A stretch of 64,000 nucleotides of DNA from Amoebidium appalachense (lineage: Eukaryota; Ichthyosporea). Both the position numbers and the translations under genes were made by a program. Shown in pieces: positions 1 through 20,221 of this stretch (position 1 is its first letter; every line of letters starts with the position of its first letter). The DNA lies in NCBI GenBank assembly GCA_963693365.1, contig CAVNZM010000003.1:7998001-8062000 (forward strand), written 5' to 3'. The notes under the pieces were generated by a model. It saw only the letters and a program-made list of their open reading frames with translations, did no database searches and was not told the origin of the DNA.

Positions 1-66
1 AAGGAGCATCTCGACACGGACTTCGGGGACAAAGAGGCTCTTCTCAACAAGAAAATGTTTCAATAA
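1..66 (+). CDS. 3' end of an unidentified protein-coding gene (partial)
   Basis: The first 66 bases read as one open frame from the window edge, ending ...KEALLNKKMFQ and TAA at 64-66. The codons are GC-rich at third positions (CTC, GAC, ACG, TTC, GGG), unlike the AT-rich sequence that starts right after the stop, which suggests a last exon followed by a 3' untranslated region. The peptide is acidic/basic mixed and matches no family I recognise. The upstream part of the gene lies outside the window, so frame and identity cannot be confirmed. Confidence 0.4.
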   Translation, partial: KEHLDTDFGDKEALLNKKMFQ

Positions 67-1076
67 GGATTGCCGGAATACGACTCCGAAAACCCTTCAA
101 AATTTTACTGTAAAAACCTAACTACCCTGAATTGCGGTTTTTTCCCCTTCAAAGCACTGTATGAACCAATGTTTTGTTTGTTTTTTTTTGTTTTTTTTTT
201 CCCTGTTTGTTTATTTTGTATCTAGAAAGGTTGATTTGACTGGTTTTCGGGCAGCTCTATGTTTGATGTTATAGTTGTTATTTACTGCCATATATATGAA
301 AAATTTTCACAGATTAAAAAATTTCCAAATATGAAATCAATTTTGTTTATTGCTAATTGATAGTATCAGCCATATAGTCTTAGGTTAGACACTCTGAAAA
401 AGATATTGATATTAACGTATTTATCATACACCACTGAACCACCTATTTTTGCAATTTCCGAGAATGAATTGGCCTAATTTTTCCCGGGTCTGTCTTGCAC
501 CTGTTTTCATGATAAAATCACTTTTCCCACCCCAAATTTCGTATCTCAAATAGCATTGTTCCCTCGACTTTTTTTTTGCTTATTCCGTAATGATATCCAA
601 TATTAGTTTGTTATTCGTAATAGGACACTGTGTTCCTATAGAATGTATATACGATTTGACATTCGGTATGAATAATTGGTTCTGCTCTTTAGCGTTTCCC
701 CTCCTTTTCTCCATAAAAATGTAAAGATTCCTTCAAACAAGGACTATAATAGAAATTAGTCTGTTGCCCTTGCGAATGACAATTAAAGCCCATGCAATAG
801 CATGGATTTCACCATGTCAATCGATTTATGTATTTGAGACATCACACTCTATAATTAGCCCTCGTATAACCCCTATATAATCCCAATAATTGACCCCTCG
901 GGCCAATAGCAGCGCAAATAAATTGTGCATTTTGAGAGATTGACTTGTTCTGGGTAATTTTCCTTGCAAGAGCCTAGGACTGTATGAGATCATTTATGCA
1001 AACCGGCTTAGTCAGAATCTTTGGTAGACTAATGTAGTTTAACTGAGCCTCGGTTTTTGGTGTTTTTTTTGTTTTT
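67..1076. other. AT-rich non-coding stretch
   Basis: About 1 kb rich in A and T with short T-runs and no convincing open frame. It is probably 3' untranslated and intergenic sequence of the gene ending at 66. I see no RNA gene or mobile element. Confidence 0.5.
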
Positions 1077-1088
1077 TTTTTTGGGGGT

Positions 1089-1125
<37 letters not shown>

Positions 1126-1399
1126 AACATGAATATGCTTTCTACAACACCACCGTTGGGGTACCGCAGCATCCATGCTCTGCACATACACGTGCCACAA
1201 GAGTAGGTTACCAGTCACTATGTAATGTTCCTACCACCACCATGACGACCAATTAATTGCAAGCCAGGGTTAAGATTGCCATAGGCTTTCAATTCAATTC
1301 GGCCCCAGTGTTTTTGCTTCCAATATATGGACAAGAATTTCGCAACGTTCACCCTCGGCCCCGCACCCCGCACGCACTCGATCCCTCTGCCTCCCCCCC

Positions 1400-1439
<40 letters not shown>

Positions 1440-2453
1440 CTACACCCTACATATGCATTCCCAAGCTTGATTCCAAGACCAGTACCAACAAAGATCTAGA
1501 TCACTTCTGCTGTGCCCGCCCCCCCCCCCCCCCCCCCCCCCCCTCCCCCCCCCCCCCCCCCCTCCCCCCACCCCCACCCCCACCCCCCACCCCCCCCCCG
1601 GGGGGCTTTGTTTTTTTATTTTGTTGCAATTGTTTACATGTAATATTTGTGGGGCACGAGAGTGTGAAACATGTGCATATATCCACGGCGCCCGTGCAGG
1701 CAAGAAGGGGGGGGGGGGGGGGGGAGAAGGCAAGGGGTAGGGGAGGAGGGGGGGGGGGGAGGGGGGTTGCCATCAGAGACATGCAAAAAGACCTTTGTGT
1801 ACGTATGTGTGTGCGTGTGTGCACTCTTGTGCACGTCTGTGACTGTGCATGCACGCGCACGTGTGTGTGTATACAGTGTGTGTGTGTGTGTGTGTGTGTG
1901 CGTGTGTGCGTGTGCGTGTGTGTGTGCGTGTGTGTCAGTGCACACATGTGCCATTTTCATTGGCGCCTACATAATACTTCATACCCCCGCAAACAGTCAC
2001 AAGAACGTGCACGTCGACTGCCTCAAAGCTCTGCCTTGCGGGCACGACCAATGCCCAGTTTATTGCCTACTGCTTTCCCCAATGCTTCGAAGAGTGTTTC
2101 TGATACACCAAGGCCACATCCACACCCACATACACATATTTCGAGTTTCTAGTTAGATGCACGATGTTTCACACGACACTTCGATAAGATTCCATATATA
2201 GACATAACTCGGTGATAATGTGTACATGCGGCCAAACTGACAATCAAGCAATATTTAGCCATGCACCTACCAATCACAAAGAGTAGAAAAATTCTCGAAT
2301 ATTGTGTCTTGATTTCTCACACGACGACGAAACTAAACTACATGGGCTGTGGCTCAAAAGGGGCGAAAAATGTGGTTGTTATGTACATGTAGTTAGATCA
2401 ACATTTTCGAATCCTGGGAATAAGAGCCAATCAAACGTAATACATTGGGTACA

Positions 2454-2510
<57 letters not shown>

Positions 2511-2687
2511 ATGCGCATGTGTGGGTGCGGATCTGCATCTGCGTGTGCCTATGTGTGAGCGTGTGGGCACGAGTGCACAAATACACAGCATGGTCAACTG
2601 CCACATAAAAACAATCAAAATTACATACCAAATCACATCCAAGGAATAAACATCGGGCGCCACTGTCAAATCGTAACTACAGACCCC

Positions 2688-2732
<45 letters not shown>

Positions 2733-2860
2733 AAACTTTGACGTCTAACATCTTTTTGGTGCCCGGGGAAAAGGGTAGTGCCACCGAGGTCCGAAAACTC
2801 AAGGCGGACAAGAGAGGCGGGTGGGCGGATCGTGCGGATGTCGGCATAGGGAGCGTAAAA
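1077..2860. repeat. Poly(G)/poly(C) tracts and (GT)n arrays
   Basis: Contains a G tract at about 1087-1124, C tracts at about 1388-1432, 1517-1600 and 2690-2729, G-rich sequence at about 1708-1766, and GT arrays at about 1860-1935 and 2457-2510. The open frames here (poly-Pro, poly-Gly, alternating Cys/Val and His/Thr) are translations of the repeats. No gene is supported. Confidence 0.8.
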
Positions 2861-4145
2861 TTAACCTTCAAGTCTTCTAGTGATCACTAGTACGTTGCAT
2901 TGAGCGAGAAACGAATAGGCTGAGTCGGTAGAGAGTGGGGTCCCGTGTAGAACTAACTCCCTTAGGTGCTCGTGCGGTGACGTTGCTTTAATGCATACCA
3001 GGCTACTGACTCGCTGCAGGTGCAGGACGGAATTTCGGGTAGGGGAGGTCATCCAAATTAAACTCGTTGTCCGGCACCCTACGATCCCTAACTTCGCCAG
3101 AGCCGAACATTATCTGGATCCGCATCAAACGGGATACGAGTGCCAGAAAAACCCTTGATTGTCAGGGTTTTCAGTGGTTGGGTCTGGGCCGATAGGGATG
3201 ATAATACTTTCTGTGTGATAACGAGTAAATATTCTCTGTTAGAGAGCTCAAGCGACTCCAGGTGACGGGATTCGAATTGGGGTAGACCGGTCTGCCATTC
3301 AACACAGGGGAGAGACACGCGGCGTAGCCGGGGACACGCCGCCAACATATCCGCATTCACCACCTCTCGCGCCTTAAACACGACCACAAATTTGGCAAAT
3401 AGGGAATGACCAGCGTAGGCCCGTCAGCCTTCGCAACCACATGAACATGCGTGAGCTTTGGGCATGCCTCCAGCTGTGATAGGTGGGAAATCTCGTCGCG
3501 CGTGTCGATATCCACGCACTCGAGGTTCAAGCACGATGGTAGAAAGTCGCCCAGTAGCTCACATGACCCGCGAAGCTTAAGCCGCTTGACCTTACCGTTC
3601 GGCGCAAGCGGTGGGTGTTGAAACCCGGGCCCTGTATTGGCGCCGCTGAACGTGAACTCTTCCATCTTCGTGCAGTTCTCCCACACCCGCTCTGTCTCTG
3701 TCGTAGCAATCGAAATCAAGGTTCACCACCCTTAACTTGCCTCCGGCCGTTTCAAAAAATTTCCCCGGAGGGGTGCCGCATATGAACGTCGGTGCTCCAC
3801 GCAAAGCCTTTCCAAGTGCGGAAGTAGAGAAATCTGGCGAAAGGTAGCCACAACTGTTTCCTTGAACTGCTCAGGCGCTTCTTCCGTGTCCAACACCACC
3901 GCACCAATGGTCGCATGCCACGGTGTCGACTTTGCCAACTTGTCCACCATCACGTCATCACTAAAACTGTCGGGGCCGAAAGACATAGACACAAGTCCAG
4001 CCTGGGGGGACCGTGCAAGGGAACAGAAACGGCGGCAGACCAGTGAAAAGTTCTTGCGGTCGGCCAATGGAAGAAACCGTACGATGTGGGTGATAGTCTC
4101 GGGGGGGAGGGCCAGGAGGGCGCTGTGCTCTGGGGATAGGCACAC
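2861..4145 (-). pseudogene. F-box / leucine-rich-repeat protein gene, frame-broken
   Basis: Reading leftward from about 4145, the first block (to 3732) starts with a recognisable F-box: LALPPETITHIVRFLPLADR followed by KNFSLVCRRF, the usual Skp1-binding motif of SCF ubiquitin-ligase adaptors. Leucine-spaced segments follow in three further blocks, 3719-3357, 3387-3088 and 3052-2861, with LRR-like pieces such as KVKRLKLRGSCELL, LESLELSNREYL and HLRELVLHGTPL. The blocks lie in different frames or are separated by stops: two shifts near 3757 and 3715 (an extra-frame piece KLRVVNLDF joins them), one near 3385 and one near 3088. The F-box exon may start at a splice acceptor near 4126 (tatccccag), so the true N-terminus is not located. 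This is either a decayed gene or one hit by several assembly indels. The F-box call is firm; LRR count and function are inferred. Confidence 0.62.
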
Positions 4146-4259
4146 GTGTTACACACAGGTGGTGATGATGGAAACAAAACAGGTGGGCATAGGCAGTGCA
4201 AAATTCACTATAGCATCCCTGCTGATGGAGCCCCCCTCCCCCCCCCTCCCCCCCCCCCC

Positions 4260-4290
<31 letters not shown>

Positions 4291-5520
4291 CTCCCCTCTC
4301 GTTGCCCCTATGGCGTAAAAAAATGGGGGGTGGGGGGGGGGGAGGGGGGGAAGGGGAGAAGATTGAATCTCTGTAGAAAGGCATGTGCATATCCGTTTAT
4401 GCCTTAAAGAGGGAGAGATAGAACGAGACAGAGAGCGAGGGGGGAGGGAAAAGGGAAAGGGAAAGTGATAGGGAGAGTCCCGGAAGGAGGAGGGGGGAAT
4501 AGGAAGGGAGGGGGAGGGGGAGGGGGGGGATTTGAAGAGGGTGTGCACGTGTGCTACCTTCATGGTGAGCATGTGGATGTGTGTGCATAGTCATGCGGCA
4601 TGTATGTGAAAGGTACGAGTGCAGGCAGGATGCATGTGCTTGTGTGTGTGTGTGTTCGTGCGTGTGCGTGCGTGCGTGCGTGCGTGCGTTTATGTGTGTG
4701 TGTGTGCGCGCGCGCGTGCGTGTATGCGTGTGTGCGTGCATGCGTGTGTGTGTGTGTGCATGCGTGTGCGTGTGTGAGTGTGAGTGTGCGTGTGCGCTGC
4801 GCACCAATAATGCATGTGTCCGACACAGCCGTATTTTTGTGATTAGTTCGTATGTGTCCAGGTCGAGAGGAGGAAAGGCGGGAAAGCCAGCTGGGAGCAA
4901 AATACCATTACACAGGTAAAACAGCGAGCAAGGAGTACGGGGGAGGGGGAGAGATGATCTATACAAGAAAACACAAAAATACAAAAACCAGAAAGGTCAA
5001 ACCTTCAAGAAAGAGAAAGGGGGAGAGCGGGGTGAGTGCAGGCAGAAGACCCCTCAACAGAGCACATCATCAAGGGGGATCCCGTGCCTTGACAAAGTAA
5101 CAAATTTCGACAATTAAACATCTCGTGCGTGCATCCCAACCCATCCTCTGTTTTAGAGGCAACGAGGGGGGGGAAGGGGGGGGGGGGGGGGGGGGGGAAT
5201 GCTGTGGTAGGCGAAAAGAAATGCAAAGATGCACACCGAAAAAAGGTTGCAAGACCAATGCAGACAAGAAAAAACAAACATGGGATTTGAAACTTTGTGT
5301 TTCTCCCCCCTGCTAATTGCCCTCACTTTAGCTGTGTGCGTGTGTGTGTGTGTCGGGTAGGAAGGGAGGTAGGACCGTGACCGTGCAAGTCTGCCTATGT
5401 GCTATACCTAAGCATATTCTATTTTTCACTTCGTGCACACGTGTGCATGTGCGTGTGAGTGTGTGAGTGAGTGAGTGAGTGAGTGAGTTGAGTGAGTGTG
5501 TGCGCGAGTGTTTATTGCAG

Positions 5521-5558
<38 letters not shown>

Positions 5559-6210
5559 CCCGCGCGCGCGTGTGTGCGTGTGTGTGTGTGTGTCTGCGTG
5601 TGAGTGTGCGTCACAGTGTGTGCGTGTGCGTGTGTTGCGTGTGAATGTGCGTGTGCGTGTGCTTGTGTGTGTTCGTGTGGGTTGGTTATACGGGCATGTG
5701 GGAGGAAGAAGGGTAAGAGGGGGAAGGGTGCAATAAAGCGGTGCATTTGCACCATTTTACAAAAAACGTGCGAACAGAACTGTGTTGGTGATTTCGGTGG
5801 TGTATATGGCACCGACCCAACAGCACAAGGTAATATGACAAGATAAAGAGCGAGCTCCACACACAGAGAGGCATACAGAAACCGAAAGCACGAACTCGTT
5901 AATGAGCATTCGAAGGGAGCAAGGAGTGAGAGTGGCTGAGCAGAGGGTGGGGAATCTGGACCCACCTGCCCTCTCTTGGGCGTGGCTTCGTAGCAGCATA
6001 GTGGCCATGAGAAGGCAAAGACCGTTTGTTGCAGTGGCGACCTAAGCAGTGTGCGTGTTCGAACGTAGGCAGGGATGTGCTATGTTGAACGGACAAAGAA
6101 CCCCCAAATCACGTGTGTGTGTCACGTTTTGCCAAGTATGAGGGTGACGGTGAGGTTGGCTGTTGGGGTTGGCCTGAGAGTGAGCTCACGCGATGCGCAT
6201 GCTAGTATGA
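4146..6210. repeat. Simple-sequence region: poly(C), (GT)n, (GTGA)n
   Basis: Poly(C) and poly(G) at about 4228-4276 and 4325-4350, a GT/GC-rich array at about 4640-4800, a G-run at 5175-5197, and a GTGA/GT array at about 5455-5690. No coding frame survives removal of repeat translations. Confidence 0.7.
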
Positions 6211-6346
6211 TGCTTAAGGCCTCCGGGAGATCAGGAGGCCTTGATGATGCTACGTCATCGGAGCGCCCCACCTTCTGAATTTGGCAGGCAATCTGAGCCT
6301 TTTTTTGGTCAGGGTGTGGAGCGCGGCGCTCCAGTCGACGTCATAC
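6211..6346 (+). repeat. Left arm of a diverged inverted repeat
   Basis: Read in + this arm runs gggagatcaggaggccttg ... ccccaccttctgaatttggc ... ctgagcc ... ggagcgcggcgctcc ... catacgtgag. The reverse complement of 9438-9541 has the same blocks in the same order with small indels. The outer motif aggaggccttg also ends the P-type transposon at 35545. The arms could be ends of an old DNA transposon enclosing about 3.3 kb including the Cys-rich gene, but no target duplication was found. Confidence 0.5.
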
Positions 6347-6599
6347 GTGAGCTTGACTTATAAAATAGTTGGTCCGAGTTGAACAGTCGTGCATAACAGC
6401 TATAGTGCATTTGCATTGGTGGGTATAGATTTTTCTTCTTTTTGGAGTCGCTTGTTATCCACATACCATCCATCATCTGCAGAGCAAAGTTGTGTGCTTA
6501 TGTCAAAGCTGTGACGATGGCGTGTGTCCGTAGCGTGTCGGTGTACGTATTGTAGTATTGTAAACTGTTGTTATTCTTTTTACTTGAAAGCACGGATAT

Positions 6600-7808
<1,209 letters not shown>

Positions 7809-7840
7809 TTTTATTACTATCGTCTAACACCTTTTCTTAT

Positions 7841-8021
7841 TTTATCCCGCTTTGTTCCCGGAGGAACCTCTTGGGCCCTCAAGGGGGGACTACCGTCTTC
7901 CAATCAGCACGGACAGTACTCTAGCTAGGGTGCTACGGTATTATTAGCTAAGCTGACACACCTTTAAACAATCCTAAGTATTTGTACACACTTTGCCCAG
8001 GGTATTCACCCCAGCCGCGCC
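7841..8021 (+). repeat. Dispersed repeat, copy A
   Basis: About 180 bp that reappears, diverged and inverted, at 47291-47489. Shared blocks, in order: tttgttcccggagg, actaccgt, gacagtac, tagggtgcta, ctaagct, and gtacacactttgcccagggt followed by accccagcc. No coding frame is conserved between the copies, so this is most likely an interspersed repeat of unknown class. Confidence 0.6.
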
Positions 8022-8513
8022 AGTGGGTGCCGTCTAACACCGACGGCAGTGTCGACGTATACATCTTTTTACCCCCCAGGGACCTACCACTAATACTTAC
8101 ACCATGCATACGGAAAAGGCAAGCATTTGCGTCGTAGGCTCTAATTATAGAACAACGGGCCACAAGGGCTTTGCAAACGCCGGAAGGGGAATAAAAGGAA
8201 CTAATTCAAAAAACAGGAGGTACGACAGCAGCAAAGGGATATCTAATTTGTTCTAGCAGAGTAGCTAAAAGCTGCAGCTAGCATGTGGTCCGGCCACTGT
8301 GGCAACAATTTTTCGAATTTTCGAACTTGAACTCTTTGCAGGAAGGCGCACTTGCTAATGGTGATGGGTGTGTGTGTGTGTGTGGGTGGGTGTTTTGCTG
8401 CGATTTAGCCACTTTGAAAATCATTGAAACATTCATGTACTTGACATTTCTACATTGTGTCTTGACACTCATTACGATACCGTACGTACCAAGCTGCTAT
8501 CAAACATAACCAA

Positions 8514-9273
8514 CTACGATGCAGAGCCGGGGATCTTTCTAACAGGCAACTCGACACCTCCAAAAACCCCGGGAATAGCTGGTGCAGGCGCATTGTACGC
8601 CGCCTGGGTTGCAGCAGGGTTACTGGTCCAGGACGGGCGTTTGTCGCTGCCTCTAAACGTCAAGCAAACAGAAGGCATGGGTCTCTGTGCGCAGTAGGCC
8701 TCAACTGTTAACCCCGCCTGGCACGCAAGGCATGTCGTTGTAAGTGCGCAACAGCATACAACGTCTGGCTGAATAGGTGTGGGTGCCTGTTGATAAGGTA
8801 CCGCCGGTGCCATTTGGGCATCGCCTTGTGGTAGCGCTGGCGGTGCGGCCACTGGTTGTGTATTGAATGCTTCGCGCGAATCATCTGTTTTTGCTTGCTC
8901 ACCAGCAGAACATACGGTGGGGATATGGCGGCGTGCGCAGTAAATTTTAACGGTGACGTTTGCTTGGCACGCAAGGCACTCTGCTGTCAGCCCACGGCAA
9001 CAGAAAAATGGCTCCACACGTGCGGTTTCAACGTTTGCCCACGGTGTGATTAAATATTTGTGAAGATGGAGGTTTGGCAGTGTTAATGTTGGTCATGCGC
9101 TTTCTCCTTTTCATTTCCCTCAAGTTAACGTTTTCTGCTGAGTTACCCAATGTGTGTGCGTTGTGGTTTTCGTTGAGTTGGGTGAATGGTCGTGTGTTCT
9201 GTGTTTGGTGGGTGGGTGCTGACGCTACCACAGCCACCAGGAGAAATGTTTCCAACAAAGTTGTGAACCTCAT
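8514..9273 (-). CDS. Small secreted protein with two Cys-rich repeats (one frameshift)
   Basis: ATG at 9273 begins a clear signal peptide (MRFTTLLETFLLVAVVASA), so the product is probably exported. After a polar linker the frame is broken by one base between about 9083 and 9028. The next frame (to the stop at 8514) carries two copies of one Cys motif, at about 9002-8910 and 8756-8661. Both fit C-C-x3-L-T-x2-C-L-A-C-Q-A-x-[VL]-T-V-x2-Y-C-A-x-R-x2-P-x-V-C. A Pro/Ala/Gln-rich spacer separates them and a polar tail ends the protein. I do not recognise a named domain; regularly spaced cysteines suggest disulfide-bonded mini-modules. No plausible GT-AG intron bridges the frame change, so it is a sequencing indel, a mutation or a recent pseudogene. 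The function is unknown. Confidence 0.6.
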
Positions 9274-9437
9274 TCTAGAGCCGATAAGGTAACATATTAT
9301 TAGTTATGCGTTAATATGTTTGTAAGTGTTAAGGTTTTGAGTATTATGTTAGTTAGCGTCAACTAATGAAGACTTATGAATCGACTTTCGCCTTTAATCT
9401 CTCCCTGTATGATGGCCGCTGAGCCAAAGTTTCAAGG

Positions 9438-9541
9438 TCACGTATGACTGGAGCGCCGCGCTCCAAACGCTGGCTCAGATCATACCTGCCAGATTTAGAA
9501 GGTGGGCCCTAATCTCCCGGGCCTGGAAACTGCGGGGTTCG
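9438..9541 (-). repeat. Right arm of the inverted repeat
   Basis: Counterpart of 6211-6346 (see there). Its outer part, taatctcccgggcctggaaa, is also the reverse complement of 10890-10912, so this arm takes part in two inverted pairings. Confidence 0.5.
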
Positions 9542-10382
9542 AATCGGAATCTAAAAATGGAACAGGCTGGTTTGGATCGATCGAGCGGCTGGCTATCAAC
9601 GCGTACATGTAGCCTAGGGGGTTAGGGTTTACGTACATGTACTCAAAACACGCGAAGCTTTCCAAGACTCACTGACCCGCGAGAAGAAACATGACTACTT
9701 GAAACCGTCATACATGATTATACTATACACACAAACACACATAAATGCACAAATATGTATTTATGTTTCAGCTGTGGAGCTAATGTGGTTGCGTGTGCCA
9801 ACCAGGGTTGCAGTGGTATGAGTGGTGGTGGTGGGTGTGGCGTAAGAGGAGAAGGGGGAGGAGGAGGGGGGGGAGGGGGGGGGGGGGAGGGGAGGAGGGG
9901 GGAACACTGGCACACACACACGCGCGCGCCACACAATACACAAACACCCATGATACACGCTCTCACTCCTGCGCCGAGCAAAGAGCCGATTAACACACAA
10001 CTTCAGACTCCGGCGTCGGTACAGTGGAAACGCAAACACGCACACACCCAAACATGTACACAGTAAGCAGTGCACACACGCACGCACGCATATACACAAA
10101 AGGCCTAAAAAAAACACGCACACCCCACATCGGCCGCACAACCACACACACACATACTCACCCTTCCACACACACACTCGATAGCTCTCTCTCGCTCACT
10201 CTCACTCTCACTCTCACTCTCCCTCCCTCCCTCCCTCTTTTTTTCTAAGCATAAGAAGCTTAAGCCATGTTGTAAGTGTATATACTTGGTTCGGCCCTAT
10301 TTAATTTTCAAAAAGAGTTGCTAGATGGACAAGAAAAAGGTCGGAGGGAGCAGAGACTATCGTTTATTGGTACTGCGAGTGT

Positions 10383-10413
<31 letters not shown>

Positions 10414-10924
10414 GGGGGGGGGGGCAAAACCTCTAGTGATGGGTGGAGCGGTAGGCACCGGGAAACCACACGGTTAGCTGTGCAAAGGGAGGAAATGGGG
10501 AGGAGCAAACCTAGCCAACGAGGCACCCCCCCAAAGTGTCAGGATGCGTGGTGGTGGCTGGCACGTATTGACGGTGCCTGGGCTGCTATGAACTTGCCGT
10601 TCGCCTTACACTCTCGCGACCGCGTGCATGCTTTCTCTCGCGGCGGCTCTACGGTCCCGAGAGTCCAGTGTTCGCTGTGTGTGTAAGGAAAAATACGAGT
10701 CACCTCAGTAGTTGACAGGCTACGAACGATGCGATTGGCCAATTTGCCCGCCAAAACCAGCCTGTTACTATTTTCGGAAAAGGCCTCTCATTTTTGATGC
10801 TATTTTCGGAACAGGCTGGAATCGGTGATCATTTCGGGTCAGGCTGGAGTAAGCCTGGCCCGGAATTCAGCTTAAGATCGTGACGCATCAGTTTCCAGGC
10901 CCGGGAGATTAGGAGGCCTTGGGG
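9511..10924. mobile_element. Possible non-autonomous P-like element (diverged termini)
   Basis: The ends are inverted: 9511-9534 and 10889-10912 share a perfect 24-bp block (core gggcctggaaactg / cagtttccaggccc). The right end closes with aggaggccttg, the same terminus as the P-type transposon at 26294-35545. The left end lacks this 11-bp terminus and I found no target duplication. The interior holds G/C runs, CA/CT arrays and no transposase. This is suggestive only. Confidence 0.35.
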
Positions 10925-12439
10925 CCGCCGCCACGCCGGGCGCATTCAGAATACGCAGTCTCAGGTTTCCGTTACAGGGGCTGTAGCGTCTAAAAATATA
11001 CATGTCGGCGGCAAAAACAAAAAACCAAAATAAAGTATTGAAATTGACTGTGTAATGTAGTTTGTATGCAAAAACTTATCACTGTATTGTATGAGTGCTC
11101 GCATCTATGGGAAAGGTGGGATTCTTATGATTGCCAAAGGAACGTCACTTTGCATTCCCTGCAGCATTTGTTTGTAAGTTAGCGTCATTTTGGCAACTAT
11201 TCCCCAACCCAAATGACTCTATTAGAACCATTTACCGTTTTTTGGGCGTTTAAAATAATATAGGTATTAGTATAGTAAGGCTAATGATTGGAAAGTTGGT
11301 GAACCTGACCTCAAAAAGTTGGAGGAACTTTCGAGCTTTCTGCTTTCAGGCTTCCTACAATTTCACAGCTTGGCTGACGCATTTTTTCCATGCTCCAAAA
11401 TTGCGTGGGCAGATGTTTCCTATGTAATGAGTAGGTCATTTTTTTTTTGCAACTCATATGTAGGCTTATTGATGGCGATATTGTGAAGGTTTTTTTATTA
11501 GTCTTCTAACGTTTAACGTTGGAGTCATTGCGGGGCTAATATGTAAACCAGTCTGCCGCTGTCCGGCGGCCCAGCGGCGGGCAGAGTGCTTTTTGGCGCC
11601 AAATTCCATAGTGTTGTCAATGATCCGTTGGCAACAGGGTGTGAACCTTTGCTTGTGCTATCTAACATCGTTTCCCCATGGGTCTGGATGGCGCCACCAA
11701 CCGTTTTTATTAAAACTTTTATAGGTATGCTCTTATGCTCTACAAAAACTGCTTGTGTAAAATTAAGTGGGCCTAGCCACAGGAAGTTAAAGAATCTTTT
11801 GGGGCCTTTGAATTTCACAGCCTGGAAAATGGTCATCAACTCAACTTGTAGAACATAGTGTTCCGGCAGCTGAAGTCACGTCTCTCCAGATCAAAAGGCT
11901 CCACTCGTGCGAAGAGCTATCATGTGTACTTCTTATGTGTGTGCATACAGTAACCTATTAAATCGAGGAAACTCTTTTTACAAGTGTTGCTTCACATCAG
12001 GCTCAACCCGGCCTTTTTTTTTATGGAGTGAGGAAGGCCACCTGGGGTGCAGCCGGTACCGACACCGTATGTACGCGTGACCCAGGGGTATAATCGCGTT
12101 CAGGCTGTACGTGTGCACCAAGGCCGTCAAATTTTTGCACATACTATGCTGTATTACGCACAGAACTTTTGTGGGTCCCTTTTGAACAGAAGATGCCACC
12201 TGATTTACTGTAGGTTTGAAGAAAAGAAAAAAAAAGGAAAAGACTTGAAGTAGAAGGGTGCAAATTATTTGGGTCTTGCGTCCGTTATTGCCACGTCATC
12301 ACGAAAAATCCGGGGGCTGTCTGGCGCGAGTCACGGTCAATCAGTTTTTATTTGTCATTCAGTTGTGCAAGGTTTTGTTTATGAAAATCTTGTCAAAAAG
12401 CATCACTCTTTCATCTTCCTGCGCTATCATAAAGCAACC
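10925..12439. other. Intergenic region upstream of PSMD9
   Basis: Mostly unique, moderately AT-rich sequence with no supported gene. 11525-11858 is open on both strands without a recognisable domain. The last 190 bp before the PSMD9 ATG include cacgtcatcacg at about 12291, similar to a CRE/ATF half-site. That is a candidate promoter element by resemblance only. Confidence 0.35.
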
Positions 12440-19099
<6,660 letters not shown>

Positions 19100-19305
19100 A
19101 CCACGTGATAGGATTTTCTGTTTTTTTACTTTTAACCAAGTTAGTATTAGTTCCATATCTTGTTGTTGCCGTTGTGTTATCTTGGGTTTTTCTTTTGCTT
19201 TGTTTTTTTTTTCCCCATCTATATGCCCTCATCAATATATCGTGTTTCATGAACTTTCTCCTCGGTTTTGGTTGGATGGGTGGGTGGGTGGTGACGGTTG
19301 GCGCG

Positions 19306-19341
<36 letters not shown>

Positions 19342-19369
19342 GAAGGACCTGTACATGTGACGGCTGTAT

Positions 19370-19402
<33 letters not shown>

Positions 19403-19935
19403 ACCCTCCCTCTCACCTCCCATCTCCCACCGACACTTACCCTCTCCCCTACCCCCTTCCCTCGTTTCTCGGCCGTATTTGCCTTTAATGTATGTGACCG
19501 GGCGGAGGAGGGGGTGGATGCAAGTGATTCCAATTGTATGTTTTTTATTTTTTCAAAGTTTTGCAACTGTTGTGTGGCAACATTCGAATGTTATGCTGGT
19601 GGAATATTGTAGTGCAGGTTGTGTGTGTGGACTAAAATGGCTTTCTCAACAATTTAATGGGCTGTTATTATTGGTCAGATCAGTTATTAAAATGGAGAGT
19701 ACCTGAACCGAAAGATTTTCAACTGGTTTTGGCCCGTTAAGGTTATCAGAAAAATGAAATATTGACTGACTCAGAGATGTATGTTGAATCATTTTGCGAG
19801 GTTAGCAATGATCCGATACCGTCGTGTAATTGCCACCAAACTATGCTTATGTGTAAAAAATAAATATTTTAATGTGTACCACGTGCAATTCATGCCTTTT
19901 CTGCTATGTGCATTTTGCAAATGTTTTTGTGTGAT

Positions 19936-20011
<76 letters not shown>

Positions 20012-20165
20012 CAGGCGTGGGCACATGTGTGCGAGTCTCGCCGTTCATTGCCCTGTGTTTAGACGTGTACAGGTGTGCTGATTTGTCCATACGATACAGC
20101 TGCATGATGCTTGCATATTAGTATCAAGTATTAAAGTGTGTGTGTTTGTGTGTGTGTTTGTGTGC

Positions 20166-20221
<56 letters not shown>

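Noticed and set aside
1985-2075. Piece CLKALPCGHDQCPVYC, resembling an NF-X1-type zinc finger
   Set aside because: A single short fragment without partner fingers, clear splice sites or flanking exons.
3735-3770. Tiny 39-base intron that would bridge the first F-box gene break
   Set aside because: GT-AG borders exist, but it is far shorter than every other intron here and does not explain the other three breaks.
11525-11858. Overlapping open frames on both strands
   Set aside because: Neither has a recognisable domain or splice context; symmetrical openness suggests chance.
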